From the NCBI GenBank assembly GCA_013791765.1, contig VMTC01000091.1, positions 1 to 32,002 of the forward strand: DNA of 32,002 nucleotides. The letters are read 5' to 3'. Of the stretch, positions 1-8,323 are shown piece by piece. The position numbers and the translations under genes are program-made. The notes below the pieces were generated by a model. That model had not been told where the DNA came from and ran no database searches. It saw only the letters and a program-made list of their open reading frames with translations. Numbering within the stretch: the stretch's first letter is position 1; each line of letters begins with the position of its first letter. The DNA comes from Rhodoferax sp. (lineage in GTDB: Bacteria; Pseudomonadota; Gammaproteobacteria; Burkholderiales; Burkholderiaceae_C).

Positions 1-2
1 AC

Positions 3-203
3 GCATTCGACCCGCCCACCTGTCAGTTGCTCACTGAGCTCAAGCCCTACATGGCCGACAACGTCACCATGCTGGGGGCCATCTTGCAGCGCCAGATCAT
101 GGACCGGGTAGAGGCTTCTATGCCACTGGCGAACGCCATCGAAGAAGTTGCGCAGTGGCATGCGGCGCTGGTCTCTGGCAAACAGACGGACATGGCAAGT
201 TGA
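3..203 (+). CDS. C-terminal part of an unidentified protein
   Basis: The reading frame is open from the window edge and ends at a TGA at 201-203, giving the last 66 residues of a protein whose start lies upstream. The visible part is predicted to be mostly helical, acidic to neutral, with no cysteine pair or membrane segment; it contains the stretch LKPYMADNVTMLGAILQRQ and ends in SGKQTDMAS. I do not recognise the family and assign no function. It is convergent with the thiolase gene, with about 160 bases between the two stops. That this is a real gene rests on codon use and on the other two forward frames being closed early. Confidence 0.5.
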   Translation, partial: AFDPPTCQLLTELKPYMADNVTMLGAILQRQIMDRVEASMPLANAIEEVAQWHAALVSGKQTDMAS

Positions 204-260
204 TTGATGAAGAAAACGTAACTTCGAAACCCTTTGTACATGAACACGGGCGACCGTTGT

Positions 261-282
261 GCTGGCGCTCGCAGCGCCAAGC
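261..282. terminator. Hairpin between convergent genes
   Basis: A perfect stem TGGCGCT-CGC-AGCGCCA lies at 263-279, between the stop of the partial gene (203) and the stop of the thiolase (364). It could act as a bidirectional transcription barrier. There is no U-run on either side, so an intrinsic terminator is not established. Confidence 0.3.
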
Positions 283-361
283 TCAGTTGGTCTGCCAGCT
301 CAGCTCAGTCGGCGTCTTGCATGCAGGCTTCACGCAAGAATGCCGGTGTCCATGGCGGCGC

Positions 362-1546
362 TTACAGCATTTCCAGCGCCAGTGCGATGCCTTGACCGCC
401 ACCAATGCACAGGGTGACGATGCCGCGTTTGAGGTCATCGCGCTGCATGGAATGCATGAGGCGGGTTGCCAAAACGGCACCGCTGGCACCGATTGGGTGG
501 CCATGCGCAATGGCACCACCTTCAACGTTGACGACGCCTTCGGCAAAGCCGAGTTCGCGCAGGCAAGCCAGCGTGATCGCACCAAAAGCCTCGTTGATTT
601 CGACGCGCTGGACATCACTCACGCTCCAGCCAGCACGCGTCAATGCCTGCCGAACCGCGGGAACTGGGCCCAGGCCGAACAGGCCGGGTTCGACGGCACC
701 GATGCCGTAACTCACCAGCTTGGCCATGGGTTGCAAGCCATTTTTCTCGGCCCAGCCTCGCTCGGCCACGACCATGGCCGCTGCACCGGTATTCAGGCCA
801 GGTGCACTGCCAGCGGTAATGCTGCCCTCTTTGCGAAAGGCTGGCTTAAGCTTCGCCAGCGATTCTGCGGTGGTGTCCGGCCGATTGTGTTCATCCTTGT
901 TGAAAATGGTCGGGCCCTTGCGGCCTGGCACTTCAACGGCGGCAATTTCGGCTTCGAACTTGCCCGCCGCTTGTGCCGCCGCAAAGCGCTGCTGCGAGCG
1001 CAATGCCCAGCGGTCCTGATCCTCGCGCGAGATGCCTTTGAGCTTGACCAAGTCCTCGGTATGCCAGCCTGAATGCTGGCCGCTGAAGGCGTCGTTCAGA
1101 CCGTCCATGAGCATGCTGTCGGACATCGTGACGTCGCCCATGCGCGCGCCCCAGCGACCCTGCGCCAACAGATAGGGCGCGCGGTCCATGTTTTCCATGC
1201 CACCGCCAATGGCGCAGTCAATCATGCCGGACCAGATTTCCAGCGCGGCGCTCACCACGCCCTGCGCGCCGGAGCCGCACACCCGGTTGACGGTCAGCGC
1301 GGGCACCTCGATGGGCAAGCCCGCGCCGATGCCGGCCTGGCGGGCCGGATTCATCTTGACACCGGCCTGGATCACGTTACCCATCACCAGCGTCTGCACC
1401 TTGTCGGCGGCCAGGCCCGAGCGCTTGAGGGTTTCGCGGATCACGACTGCGCCCAGGTCAGGCGCGGGCATGTCTTTCAGGCTACCGCCATAGGTGCCGA
1501 TAGCGGTACGGACCGGGTTGCAAAGGACGACTTCGATCTTGCTCAT
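362..1546 (-). CDS. Thiolase (acetyl-CoA acetyltransferase family)
   Basis: The 394-aa product has the full length of a biosynthetic or degradative thiolase. It should catalyse reversible condensation of two acetyl-CoA, or thiolysis of a 3-ketoacyl-CoA, in the cytoplasm. Visible family marks are the nucleophile Cys90 in NRVCGSGAQG, NEAF at 318-321, His350 in GHPIGASGA and the proton-donor Cys380 in LCIGGGQG. The CoA-contact loop, usually GNASGLNDG, reads GSAPGLNTG here, so the usual serine is proline. The start is the ATG at 1546, preceded by a GGAG; the same frame stays open upstream, but that part lies in the ferredoxin gene. It is the last gene of the pyruvate oxidoreductase operon, 37 bases after the ferredoxin stop. 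It could feed acetoacetyl-CoA to polyhydroxybutyrate synthesis or serve beta-oxidation; sequence alone does not decide. Confidence 0.93.
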   Translation of the reverse strand: MSKIEVVLCNPVRTAIGTYGGSLKDMPAPDLGAVVIRETLKRSGLAADKVQTLVMGNVIQAGVKMNPARQAGIGAGLPIEVPALTVNRVCGSGAQGVVSAALEIWSGMIDCAIGGGMENMDRAPYLLAQGRWGARMGDVTMSDSMLMDGLNDAFSGQHSGWHTEDLVKLKGISREDQDRWALRSQQRFAAAQAAGKFEAEIAAVEVPGRKGPTIFNKDEHNRPDTTAESLAKLKPAFRKEGSITAGSAPGLNTGAAAMVVAERGWAEKNGLQPMAKLVSYGIGAVEPGLFGLGPVPAVRQALTRAGWSVSDVQRVEINEAFGAITLACLRELGFAEGVVNVEGGAIAHGHPIGASGAVLATRLMHSMQRDDLKRGIVTLCIGGGQGIALALEML

Positions 1547-1583
1547 GGTTTTCTCCAGGTAGTGAAAAGAATAGGTTCGGGGG

Positions 1584-2216
1584 TCAGAGCCGCTGCTCGC
1601 TGACAAGCACCAGCCCCGCGTCATGCACCAGCTGCGCAATTTCCACAAGAAACGCGCCAACGTCTTCCTGATTTTCAGAGGTGAGCTCAAAGCTCATGAA
1701 TGAGGGGGCTTTTTGCCGTGCACCCTTAACAGTGGGCACTTCCAGGCGCAGGTTGACGATGTCATAGGGCTTGTCGGTGATCAGTTCCTCCAGGCGCACC
1801 AAAAAGTGCTTGTCACCAAATTCACCGGCAACCTCGACCTTGGCGCGGGTGGAGACCTTGGCCATGGCCTGCTGGGCCGCCTCGCGCGCCTTCAGACTGT
1901 CTTCGCGCTCATGCTTTTTCAAGGCCTCTTTCTTGACCGTGCGAAAAATCTGGTGTTCCCGTTCAAGCTTCCAGACCGAGTCCAGCGTGGGGAATGTGAT
2001 GGCGCCAGTGGGACACACGTTGCCACAGGTGGTGCATCCCACCACACACTCCATGGCCGCCACGGCCACCGCCGTGTTGTCCTGCATCTCATACACACTG
2101 CGCCCGCAGGTCACAAAGCACAGTTGGCAGCCAATACAAGCCGCTGCGTCGACCGTTGGTAGCCACGGAATATCTTCGCGCGGGATGCCGTGCCAGGTCT
2201 TCTTGTCGGTGTTCAT
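1584..2216 (-). CDS. Two-cluster 4Fe-4S ferredoxin with extra C-terminal domain
   Basis: The 210-aa protein carries two iron-sulphur motifs: Cys27/30/33/37 (CIGCQLCFVTC) and Cys57/61/64/68 (CVVGCTTCGNVCP), the second with one extra residue between its first two cysteines. Residues 85-125 are highly charged and probably form a helical linker. The last 80 or so (from GDKHFLVRLEEL) look like a small alpha/beta, possibly ACT-like domain; that fold is a guess. It most likely accepts electrons from the pyruvate:ferredoxin oxidoreductase encoded upstream and passes them on. Its ATG overlaps the stop of the dihydroorotate-dehydrogenase-like gene in an ATGA, indicating translational coupling. The length is well above that of a plain bacterial ferredoxin. 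Confidence 0.88.
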   Translation of the reverse strand: MNTDKKTWHGIPREDIPWLPTVDAAACIGCQLCFVTCGRSVYEMQDNTAVAVAAMECVVGCTTCGNVCPTGAITFPTLDSVWKLEREHQIFRTVKKEALKKHEREDSLKAREAAQQAMAKVSTRAKVEVAGEFGDKHFLVRLEELITDKPYDIVNLRLEVPTVKGARQKAPSFMSFELTSENQEDVGAFLVEIAQLVHDAGLVLVSEQRL

Positions 2217-3235
2217 GTGTGGTTTCTCCAGGTTGGTTGCTCGCGCCAGGTGTCGAGCGATCGGATGTAGTTCAGCCGGGTCCAGACGCTCGGGTCTTCA
2301 GCCTTGGCCAGGCCCAGGACGCCGCGCGCGGCAGCGCTGGATGTATATCCCTTGTCGTCCAGCCAATGTTGCAGTTCGCCACGCAGCGTGCCAATGTGTG
2401 CCGGTCCGTGTGTCAGCAGGGCTGATGCCACTTGCACTACATGGGCTCCACACAAAATGGCTCGGGCAGCGTCTTCGCCGGTATGCACGCCACCGGAGCA
2501 CGCCAAGGAGAGCGCCCCACTGGTGGCGGACAATATCGCCAGCGCATGCAAACGCAGGGGCAGCTCGGCCGATGTGGATGACTCCAGATTGCGGCGTACC
2601 GCCAAGGTATCCAGATCGACTACCGGATCGTAAAAGCGGTTAAACACGGTCACGCCGCGTACGCCGGCTTGTTCGAGCTGATGGACAAAAGCAGGAACCG
2701 ATGCGTAGAACGGAGAAATCTTGACACCCACCGGTATCGACACGGCCGCCACCACGGCCGCCACCACCTCCAGCTGGCGGCGCTCCACGTCGGCGCCCGA
2801 TGTTGCCGTGGTAGACGCCACGTCATACAGATTGAGTTCAATGGCACTGGCCCCTGCATCTGCCAGTCGCGCGGCATAACGTGTCCACCCGCCCGGGGTG
2901 TTGCCGTTGAGGGATGCGACCACGGGAATCGTGAGTTGCTGCCGCAATGCCTGGAGTTCCGCCACCATGCCCTCAGCGTCGAGTGGATACAGGTCACTGT
3001 CCGGCAAAAAACTGCGCGCCTCGGCGTTGGTGTCGGCCAACTGGTCGAAGTAGCGGTGCGCCGCCATCTGCTCTTCAATCAGCTGTTCTTCAAACAGCGA
3101 GTGCATCACGATGGCCCCGGCACCCGCCGCCTCGGCTTGCATTGCGGCTGCCGGGTCACGCGAGATGGGGCTGGCGGCCACCACCAAAGGACTTGTCAGT
3201 GTCAGCCCCAACCACGAGGTTTGAAGATCAGCCAT
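2213..3235 (-). CDS. Dihydroorotate-dehydrogenase-like flavoprotein
   Basis: The 340-aa product looks like a class 1 dihydroorotate-dehydrogenase-like TIM barrel that should bind FMN. It shows an N-terminal LTLTSPLVVAASPISRD strand, the barrel segments IPVVASLNGN, AIELNLYD, IPVGVKISPF and VTVFNRFYDP, and the phosphate-binding end LACSGGVHTGEDAARAILCGA. Its place directly between the pyruvate oxidoreductase and the ferredoxin argues against pyrimidine synthesis and for a role in electron transfer with these partners; that is inference. The ATG at 3235 lies 8 bases inside the end of the oxidoreductase gene (ATGGCTGA overlap), and its own stop overlaps the ferredoxin start. A longer open frame upstream is antisense noise from the neighbouring gene. 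Confidence 0.87.
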   Translation of the reverse strand: MADLQTSWLGLTLTSPLVVAASPISRDPAAAMQAEAAGAGAIVMHSLFEEQLIEEQMAAHRYFDQLADTNAEARSFLPDSDLYPLDAEGMVAELQALRQQLTIPVVASLNGNTPGGWTRYAARLADAGASAIELNLYDVASTTATSGADVERRQLEVVAAVVAAVSIPVGVKISPFYASVPAFVHQLEQAGVRGVTVFNRFYDPVVDLDTLAVRRNLESSTSAELPLRLHALAILSATSGALSLACSGGVHTGEDAARAILCGAHVVQVASALLTHGPAHIGTLRGELQHWLDDKGYTSSAAARGVLGLAKAEDPSVWTRLNYIRSLDTWREQPTWRNHT

Positions 3236-6200
3236 GTGAGGTCTCCGGTGGCGCCTGGGGTTTGGGCAGGTGAACGTTCGATAACTGTTCGTACAGTGCG
3301 CGCCGCTGGATGGCCGCCTCGCGGCCCGCTGCCAGGAGTTCACGGTAGCGCGCGGGCGAGCGCAACTCGACCATGCGAAAACGCGCCTCACCGGCCATGT
3401 ATTCGGCCAGGTCCAAGGTGGGCGCTCCGCTGTCGAGCGTGAGGGGCGCCTCACCCTGTGCGATGCGTGCCGGGTCAAATCGGTACAAAGGCCACGCACC
3501 GCTGTCAATCGCACGCTTCTGCTGGATTGGCGAGTGCACCAGGTCGTAGCCATGGGCAATACAAGGGCTGTGGGCAATGACCAGTGAAGGACCAGGGTGG
3601 CGCTCGGCCTCCAGCATGGCGCGCACGGTTTGCTCCGCATGCGACTGCAGACCCACCTGCGCCACGTAGACGTGCCCGTAGGCCATGGCCAGCAAGCCCA
3701 GGTCTTTCTTGCGGGTGGCCTTGCCTGCGATGGCGAATTTGGCCGATGCGCCCAGCGGCGTCGCCTTGGACTGCTGACCACCGGTGTTGGAATACACCTC
3801 GGTATCGAGCACCAGCATATTTACTTTGCGCTGACCCGATAGCACATGGTCCAGCCCTCCGTAGCCAATGTCATAAGCCCAGCCATCACCACCCACAATC
3901 CACACGCTGCGCGGCAACAGGGCCGAACAGTCTTCATGCAGAGCCAGCGCTTGTGGGCTTGCATCGGCCAGCAACCAGGCTTGCAGTGCGGCGACGCGCG
4001 CACGCTGAGCCGTGATCCAGGCTTCGTCCTCTTGGGAATCCAGCAGACCATCCTGCAGTTCAATGGGCAGGCGTGTGGCCACGGCCTGCAGCCGTGACAG
4101 TGCCCGTGCTCGTGCGGCATCGAGTGCCAGGCGCAGCCCCAAGCCGAATTCGGCATTGTCCTCAAACAGCGAGTTCGACCATGCGGGGCCGCGGCCCTGG
4201 GCGTTTTTGGCGTAGGGCGTAGTGGGCAGATTGCCACCGTAGATGGATGAGCAACCGGTCGCATTGGCGATCAACAGCCGGTCGCCGAACAGACGTGTCA
4301 ACAGGCTTAGATACGGCGTCTCGCCGCAACCGGCGCACGCACCGGAGAACTCAAACAAGGGTGTCCGAAAAGCCGACAGGCGCTGGTCGATCGGTAGTGC
4401 CGCCAAAGGTGCCGATTCGATGTGTTCGAAGAACTCAAAAAATGCACGTTCCTGCTCACGATGGTCTGGCAAGGGTGCTGACACCAAGGCCCGGCGGCGG
4501 GGGTCGTGCCGGTCTTTGGCTGGGCAGACCTCGATGCAAAGACCGCAGCCGGTGCAGTCTTCGGGTGCCACCTGCACGGTGTAGTGCAGCCCCTCGAATG
4601 CCGGCTCGAAGGCCTCGGGCAGCCAGCGGAAACCTTCTGGTGCGCTGGCAATTTGACTTGGTTCATACACCTTGGCACGGATGGCGGTGTGCGGGCAGAT
4701 CGTTACACAGCGGTTGCACTGCACACACAGGTCGGGTTGCCAGATGGGGATATCGAGTGCGATGGCGCGCTTTTCCAGACGGCTGGTACCGGTGGGCCAA
4801 GTGCCGTCCGGGGGGAATGCGCTGACGGGCAAGGCGTCGCCTCGGCCTTCGAGCAACAATTTTGTGACGCGCTGGGCAAAGTCTGGCGCATCTGCGGGAA
4901 CCAGCGGGCGGCGGCTGCGGGTGCTGGTCACTGTGGGTGGCACGGGCACTTCCTCCAGCGCGGCCAGCGTCCCTTCCAGCGCAGCCAGGTTGTGCCGCAG
5001 CACCTCAGGGCCGCGACGGCCCCAGGTTTGCTCGAACGATTCACGCAGGTAGGTCATCGCCTGGTTCATGGGCAGCACCCCGCTCAACGAGAAAAAACAC
5101 AACTGCATCACGGTGCTGATATGCCGCCCCAACCCGGCGCGCTCTGCCTGGGCACTACCGTCAATGGCGTAAAGCCGGCATCGGCGCTCCACCAGTTGCT
5201 GTTGCGCTTCGCGCGGCAGGGCATCCCAAACCTGGCTGGGTGGAATGGGGGTGTTCAGCAGCACGGTTGCGCCGGGCGCTGCGCAGTCAAACAGGTCGCG
5301 TCGTTCCAGAAACTCACTGGCATGCACGGCCACAAACTGTGCTTGCTGAATGCGCCAGGTGGAGCGGATGGGCCGCGGGCCAAAGCGCAGGTGCGACACC
5401 GTGGTGGCGCCAGCCTTGCGCGAGTCGTATTCAAAATGCCCCTGTGCAAACAAGGCCGTTTTCTCACCAATGATCTTGATGCTCGCCTTGTTGGCCGACA
5501 CCGTTCCGTCGGCACCCAGACCAAAAAAGACCGCGCGGGTGGTATCCGTGGGCTCAAAGGCGCGGTCAAAGTCGGCATCCCAGTGCAAGGACGTGGCGGA
5601 CACATCATCCCGAATGCCGACGGTAAAGCGGGCTGGCACCGTGTCTTGCGCCAAGGCGTCAAAGACGGCCTTGACCATGGCCGGGGTGAATTCCTTGCCC
5701 CCCAGGCCATAGCGGCCACCGGACAAACGCGGCATGCGCGCAAGTTGCCCCTGGGCTACCGCCATGGACAGGGCCGTAGCAAACTCTTGCAACAAGGGTT
5801 CGCCGCTGGAACCTGGCTCCTTGGTGCGATCCAGCACCGCCAGGGACACCACGCTGGCGGGCAAGACTTGCAGCAGCCGGTCTACCGCGAAGGGGCGGAA
5901 CAGGCGCACCTTGATCACGCCAACCCGCTCACCTTGCGCCATTAGATGTTCCACCGTCTCGTGCGCGCATTCCACGCCCGAACCCATGAGCACCAGAACC
6001 CGCTCGGCTTCGGGGTGTCCTATGTAATCAAACAGACGGTAGCGGCGGCCGGTGAGCGCAGCGAAGCGCTGCATCGTGTCATCCAGCACGTCAGGAAATG
6101 CGGCATGAAACGGCTCGGCCGCCTCGCGGCACTGAAAAAAGGTGTCCGGGTTCTGCGAACTGCCACGCAGCACCGGATGCTCACAGTCCAGGGCCCGTGC

Positions 6201-6836
6201 ACGGTGCGCAAGCAAACCGTCTGCGGGCATCAGGGCACGCAAGGTCTCATCGTCCAGCGGCCTGACCTTGGTGATTTCGTGGGACGTGCGAAAGCCATCG
6301 AAAAAATGCAGCACGGGCACCCGGGCGGCCAACGTGGCAGCGTGACCCATCGCGGCCAGGTCTTGTGCCTCCTGTGCCGAGCCCGATGCCAGCAGTGCGA
6401 AACCGGTGCCGCGCACCGCCATCACATCCGAGTGGTCGCCAAAAATGGACAAAGCATGCGTCGCCACACTGCGCGCAGCCACATGCATACAAAACGCAGT
6501 TAACTCACCCGCAATTTTGAACATGTCAGGCAGCATCAAAAGCAGCCCTTGCGACGCGGTGAAAGTGGTTACGAGTGCGCCCGCCTGCAGCGCCCCATGC
6601 ACGGCGCCGGCCGCGCCGCCTTCCGACTGCATTTGCGCGACCTGCGGTACCGCTCCCCACAAATTGGACCGGCCGTCGGCAGACCATGCGTCGGCATGCT
6701 CCCCCATGGGAGACGCAGGTGTGATGGGGTAAATGGCAACGACTTCGTTCAGCCGGTACGCCACATCGGCCACCGCCTCATTCGCGTCGAGCGTGCGCCA
6801 CGTGTCAGAGGCGGCGGGGGGCGCAGATTCGATCAT
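3228..6836 (-). CDS. nifJ: Pyruvate:ferredoxin (flavodoxin) oxidoreductase, NifJ type
   Basis: The 1202-aa single-chain enzyme oxidatively decarboxylates pyruvate with CoA to acetyl-CoA and CO2 and reduces ferredoxin or flavodoxin, in the cytoplasm. All parts are visible: the pyruvate/TPP domain with YPITPASPMGEHAD at about residues 36-49, the CoA-binding and gamma regions in the middle, two 4Fe-4S motifs (CVQCNRCVTICP near 700 and CTGCGLCIEVCP near 755), the proximal-cluster cysteines in GACAGCGETPY, and the TPP/Mg motif GGDGWAYDIGYGGLDH near 977. The length is normal for NifJ. An ATG at 6836 with GGAG upstream is preferred over the adjacent TTG, which sits too close to that site. The gene overlaps the next one by 8 bases. 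The enzyme is oxygen-sensitive in most bacteria, so it suggests micro-oxic or anaerobic metabolism. Confidence 0.97.
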   Translation of the reverse strand: MIESAPPAASDTWRTLDANEAVADVAYRLNEVVAIYPITPASPMGEHADAWSADGRSNLWGAVPQVAQMQSEGGAAGAVHGALQAGALVTTFTASQGLLLMLPDMFKIAGELTAFCMHVAARSVATHALSIFGDHSDVMAVRGTGFALLASGSAQEAQDLAAMGHAATLAARVPVLHFFDGFRTSHEITKVRPLDDETLRALMPADGLLAHRARALDCEHPVLRGSSQNPDTFFQCREAAEPFHAAFPDVLDDTMQRFAALTGRRYRLFDYIGHPEAERVLVLMGSGVECAHETVEHLMAQGERVGVIKVRLFRPFAVDRLLQVLPASVVSLAVLDRTKEPGSSGEPLLQEFATALSMAVAQGQLARMPRLSGGRYGLGGKEFTPAMVKAVFDALAQDTVPARFTVGIRDDVSATSLHWDADFDRAFEPTDTTRAVFFGLGADGTVSANKASIKIIGEKTALFAQGHFEYDSRKAGATTVSHLRFGPRPIRSTWRIQQAQFVAVHASEFLERRDLFDCAAPGATVLLNTPIPPSQVWDALPREAQQQLVERRCRLYAIDGSAQAERAGLGRHISTVMQLCFFSLSGVLPMNQAMTYLRESFEQTWGRRGPEVLRHNLAALEGTLAALEEVPVPPTVTSTRSRRPLVPADAPDFAQRVTKLLLEGRGDALPVSAFPPDGTWPTGTSRLEKRAIALDIPIWQPDLCVQCNRCVTICPHTAIRAKVYEPSQIASAPEGFRWLPEAFEPAFEGLHYTVQVAPEDCTGCGLCIEVCPAKDRHDPRRRALVSAPLPDHREQERAFFEFFEHIESAPLAALPIDQRLSAFRTPLFEFSGACAGCGETPYLSLLTRLFGDRLLIANATGCSSIYGGNLPTTPYAKNAQGRGPAWSNSLFEDNAEFGLGLRLALDAARARALSRLQAVATRLPIELQDGLLDSQEDEAWITAQRARVAALQAWLLADASPQALALHEDCSALLPRSVWIVGGDGWAYDIGYGGLDHVLSGQRKVNMLVLDTEVYSNTGGQQSKATPLGASAKFAIAGKATRKKDLGLLAMAYGHVYVAQVGLQSHAEQTVRAMLEAERHPGPSLVIAHSPCIAHGYDLVHSPIQQKRAIDSGAWPLYRFDPARIAQGEAPLTLDSGAPTLDLAEYMAGEARFRMVELRSPARYRELLAAGREAAIQRRALYEQLSNVHLPKPQAPPETSHG

Positions 6837-6931
6837 CAAGGCTCCAGTGGTCTGTTGGCTGCCTCAGGGCTGGGCAAATCCAACGCTGGCATCTCTGCAT
6901 CATCGTCATCTATATCGGGTCCCAGCGCCAT
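6836..6931 (-). CDS. Possible 31-aa acidic small ORF coupled to nifJ
   Basis: An ATG two bases after the UspA stop opens a 31-codon frame whose TGA overlaps the nifJ ATG as TGATG. The peptide begins MALGPDIDDDDAEMPALDLP: strongly acidic and proline-rich, with no membrane segment. The arrangement would let ribosomes pass from uspA through this ORF into nifJ. The ribosome site before it is poor, and the frame may be a chance opening in an intergenic spacer. I do not recognise a family. Confidence 0.3.
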   Translation of the reverse strand: MALGPDIDDDDAEMPALDLPSPEAANRPLEP

Positions 6932-6933
6932 GT

Positions 6934-7794
6934 TTATTGGTCGATGGGCAGCGGAACCATGAGCACCGGCCGGCCCGCAATTTCGCACAGACGCGAGGCG
7001 GTGCTGCCGATCAGCATGCTTTGCGTCCAATTCTGGCCATGCTTGCCGACGATGATCAGCGAGCAGTCACGCTCCTGGGCAGCGCGCGCGATGGCGGCGG
7101 AGGGATCACCTTGCAGCACCAGGGCTTCGCCCTGGCTGGCACCTGCCTCGATTTGCCGCACCAGTGCGTCCAGTGCGGCGCGGGTCATCAGTGGCAGCGC
7201 GGGGGTGCTCTCTATCGCGCGCGGCGACAGCACCGTCAGGCAGTCAATCCGGACGGCGCGGCCCGCCAGTGCCACCGCCGCCCGTTCGGCTTCGCTGGCG
7301 TGCTTGGATAGATCAGTGGCGAGCAGCACATGGCGCAGTGTTTTTGTACACACCGCACGGCAGTGGTCGGCAGTACCTTCGGCGTCGGGCTCGATCCATT
7401 GCAGCAAGAGGGGCAGCGTGGTTTTACGGACCAGATCGCGCGCAACACTGCCCAGAAACAGGCGGCTCACCAGGTTTTGGCTGCGCGAGCCGGCGACCAG
7501 CAGGTCGGCTCCGGCCTCAGCGGCTGCCAGAAGAATCTCGTCCACAGGCACGCCAGCCGATCGAACACTGACCTCCACCTGCAAGCCTGCGGCGCGTAGC
7601 GGGGCAGCGCGACTGTCCAGCCACTGCGTCGTGTCTTCCAGTTGGCGGTAACCCGGGCCCTGCACGTAGCCGACGCGGACAATGTGAACAATCACCAGTC
7701 GTTGCACACCCCAGTTCAAAAGCTCTGGAATGCAGTCCAGCAAGGGTTCTTCGGCGCCGGATAAATCGAGCGCCAGCATGGCAGTCTTGAACAT
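6934..7794 (-). CDS. Universal stress protein, tandem UspA domains
   Basis: The protein has two UspA domains, residues about 1-150 and 152-286. The second has the full ATP-binding signature G-2x-G-9x-G(S): GKHGQNWTQSMLIGS. The first has a decayed version, GSRSQNLVSRLFLGS, with serine for the second glycine, so only the second domain is likely to bind nucleotide. I prefer the ATG at 7794, 8 bases after AAGGAG, over the ATG at 7800, which is only 2 bases from it. Tandem Usp proteins commonly accompany anaerobic energy genes, and this one sits directly ahead of nifJ, so it is probably the first gene of that operon. Confidence 0.92.
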   Translation of the reverse strand: MFKTAMLALDLSGAEEPLLDCIPELLNWGVQRLVIVHIVRVGYVQGPGYRQLEDTTQWLDSRAAPLRAAGLQVEVSVRSAGVPVDEILLAAAEAGADLLVAGSRSQNLVSRLFLGSVARDLVRKTTLPLLLQWIEPDAEGTADHCRAVCTKTLRHVLLATDLSKHASEAERAAVALAGRAVRIDCLTVLSPRAIESTPALPLMTRAALDALVRQIEAGASQGEALVLQGDPSAAIARAAQERDCSLIIVGKHGQNWTQSMLIGSTASRLCEIAGRPVLMVPLPIDQ

Positions 7795-7901
7795 GGTCAT
7801 TGCTCCTTTTTGTAATCTCAGTCAAAGCACAGGTGGTGCCGCCCAATATGCAGTTGAGCGGGTCCACCACTACCGGCGTCTTGCGCTCAAAGTCAAAAGT
7901 C

Positions 7902-8321
7902 TCAGCGCCTGCGCAAAACACCACTTAATTCAGTTCCAGGTGCCACGGTGTTGAACACTGTGCCGTACTTCTTGACGTTTTCATACAGCAAACTCAGGCG
8001 TTGGTCTGACTCCTCGGTGTCCACAACAATCTCGTAGCGGATCGATTCCATTTTGGGCGGCACATCCTGACGAACACCATCCACCATGACCTCCACCCCA
8101 CGCAACTCAAACTTCAAAATAGGCGCAACCCGCTCAATGCCCTTGATCATGCAGGCCGACAGCGCGGCCAGCAGCAACTCGGCCGGGTTAAAGGCGCTCG
8201 GGCTGCCAGCCAGGTCGGTATCCAACGCAATTTCTGCCTGTTTACAAAGTGACAAGCCGCTGTGGGCATCCACGCGGCGGGACTCGACATGAAAGCTCAT
8301 TTTGGGGGTGGTTGTGGTCAT
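7902..8321 (-). CDS. OsmC-family protein
   Basis: The 139-aa protein matches the OsmC/Ohr fold: the FNPAELLLAALSACM segment forms the central helix with Cys57. Family members reduce organic hydroperoxides with two cysteines, one in this helix and one near the C-terminus. Here the place of the second reads KKYGTVFNTV, with glycine instead of cysteine; the only other cysteine is Cys26. It may therefore work with an outside thiol, or not be a peroxidase at all. It begins two bases after the rhodanese stop, so the two are surely co-transcribed, and ends about 110 bases before uspA. Confidence 0.9.
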   Translation of the reverse strand: MTTTTPKMSFHVESRRVDAHSGLSLCKQAEIALDTDLAGSPSAFNPAELLLAALSACMIKGIERVAPILKFELRGVEVMVDGVRQDVPPKMESIRYEIVVDTEESDQRLSLLYENVKKYGTVFNTVAPGTELSGVLRRR

Positions 8322-8323
8322 GG

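Noticed and set aside
155-1072. 305-codon plus-strand open frame
   Set aside because: Antisense to the thiolase, whose active-site motifs fix the true strand; protein is of low-complexity, His/Cys/Arg-rich shadow type.
4506-5945. 479-codon plus-strand open frame
   Set aside because: Lies wholly opposite nifJ; no recognisable domain; long shadow frames are expected at this GC content.
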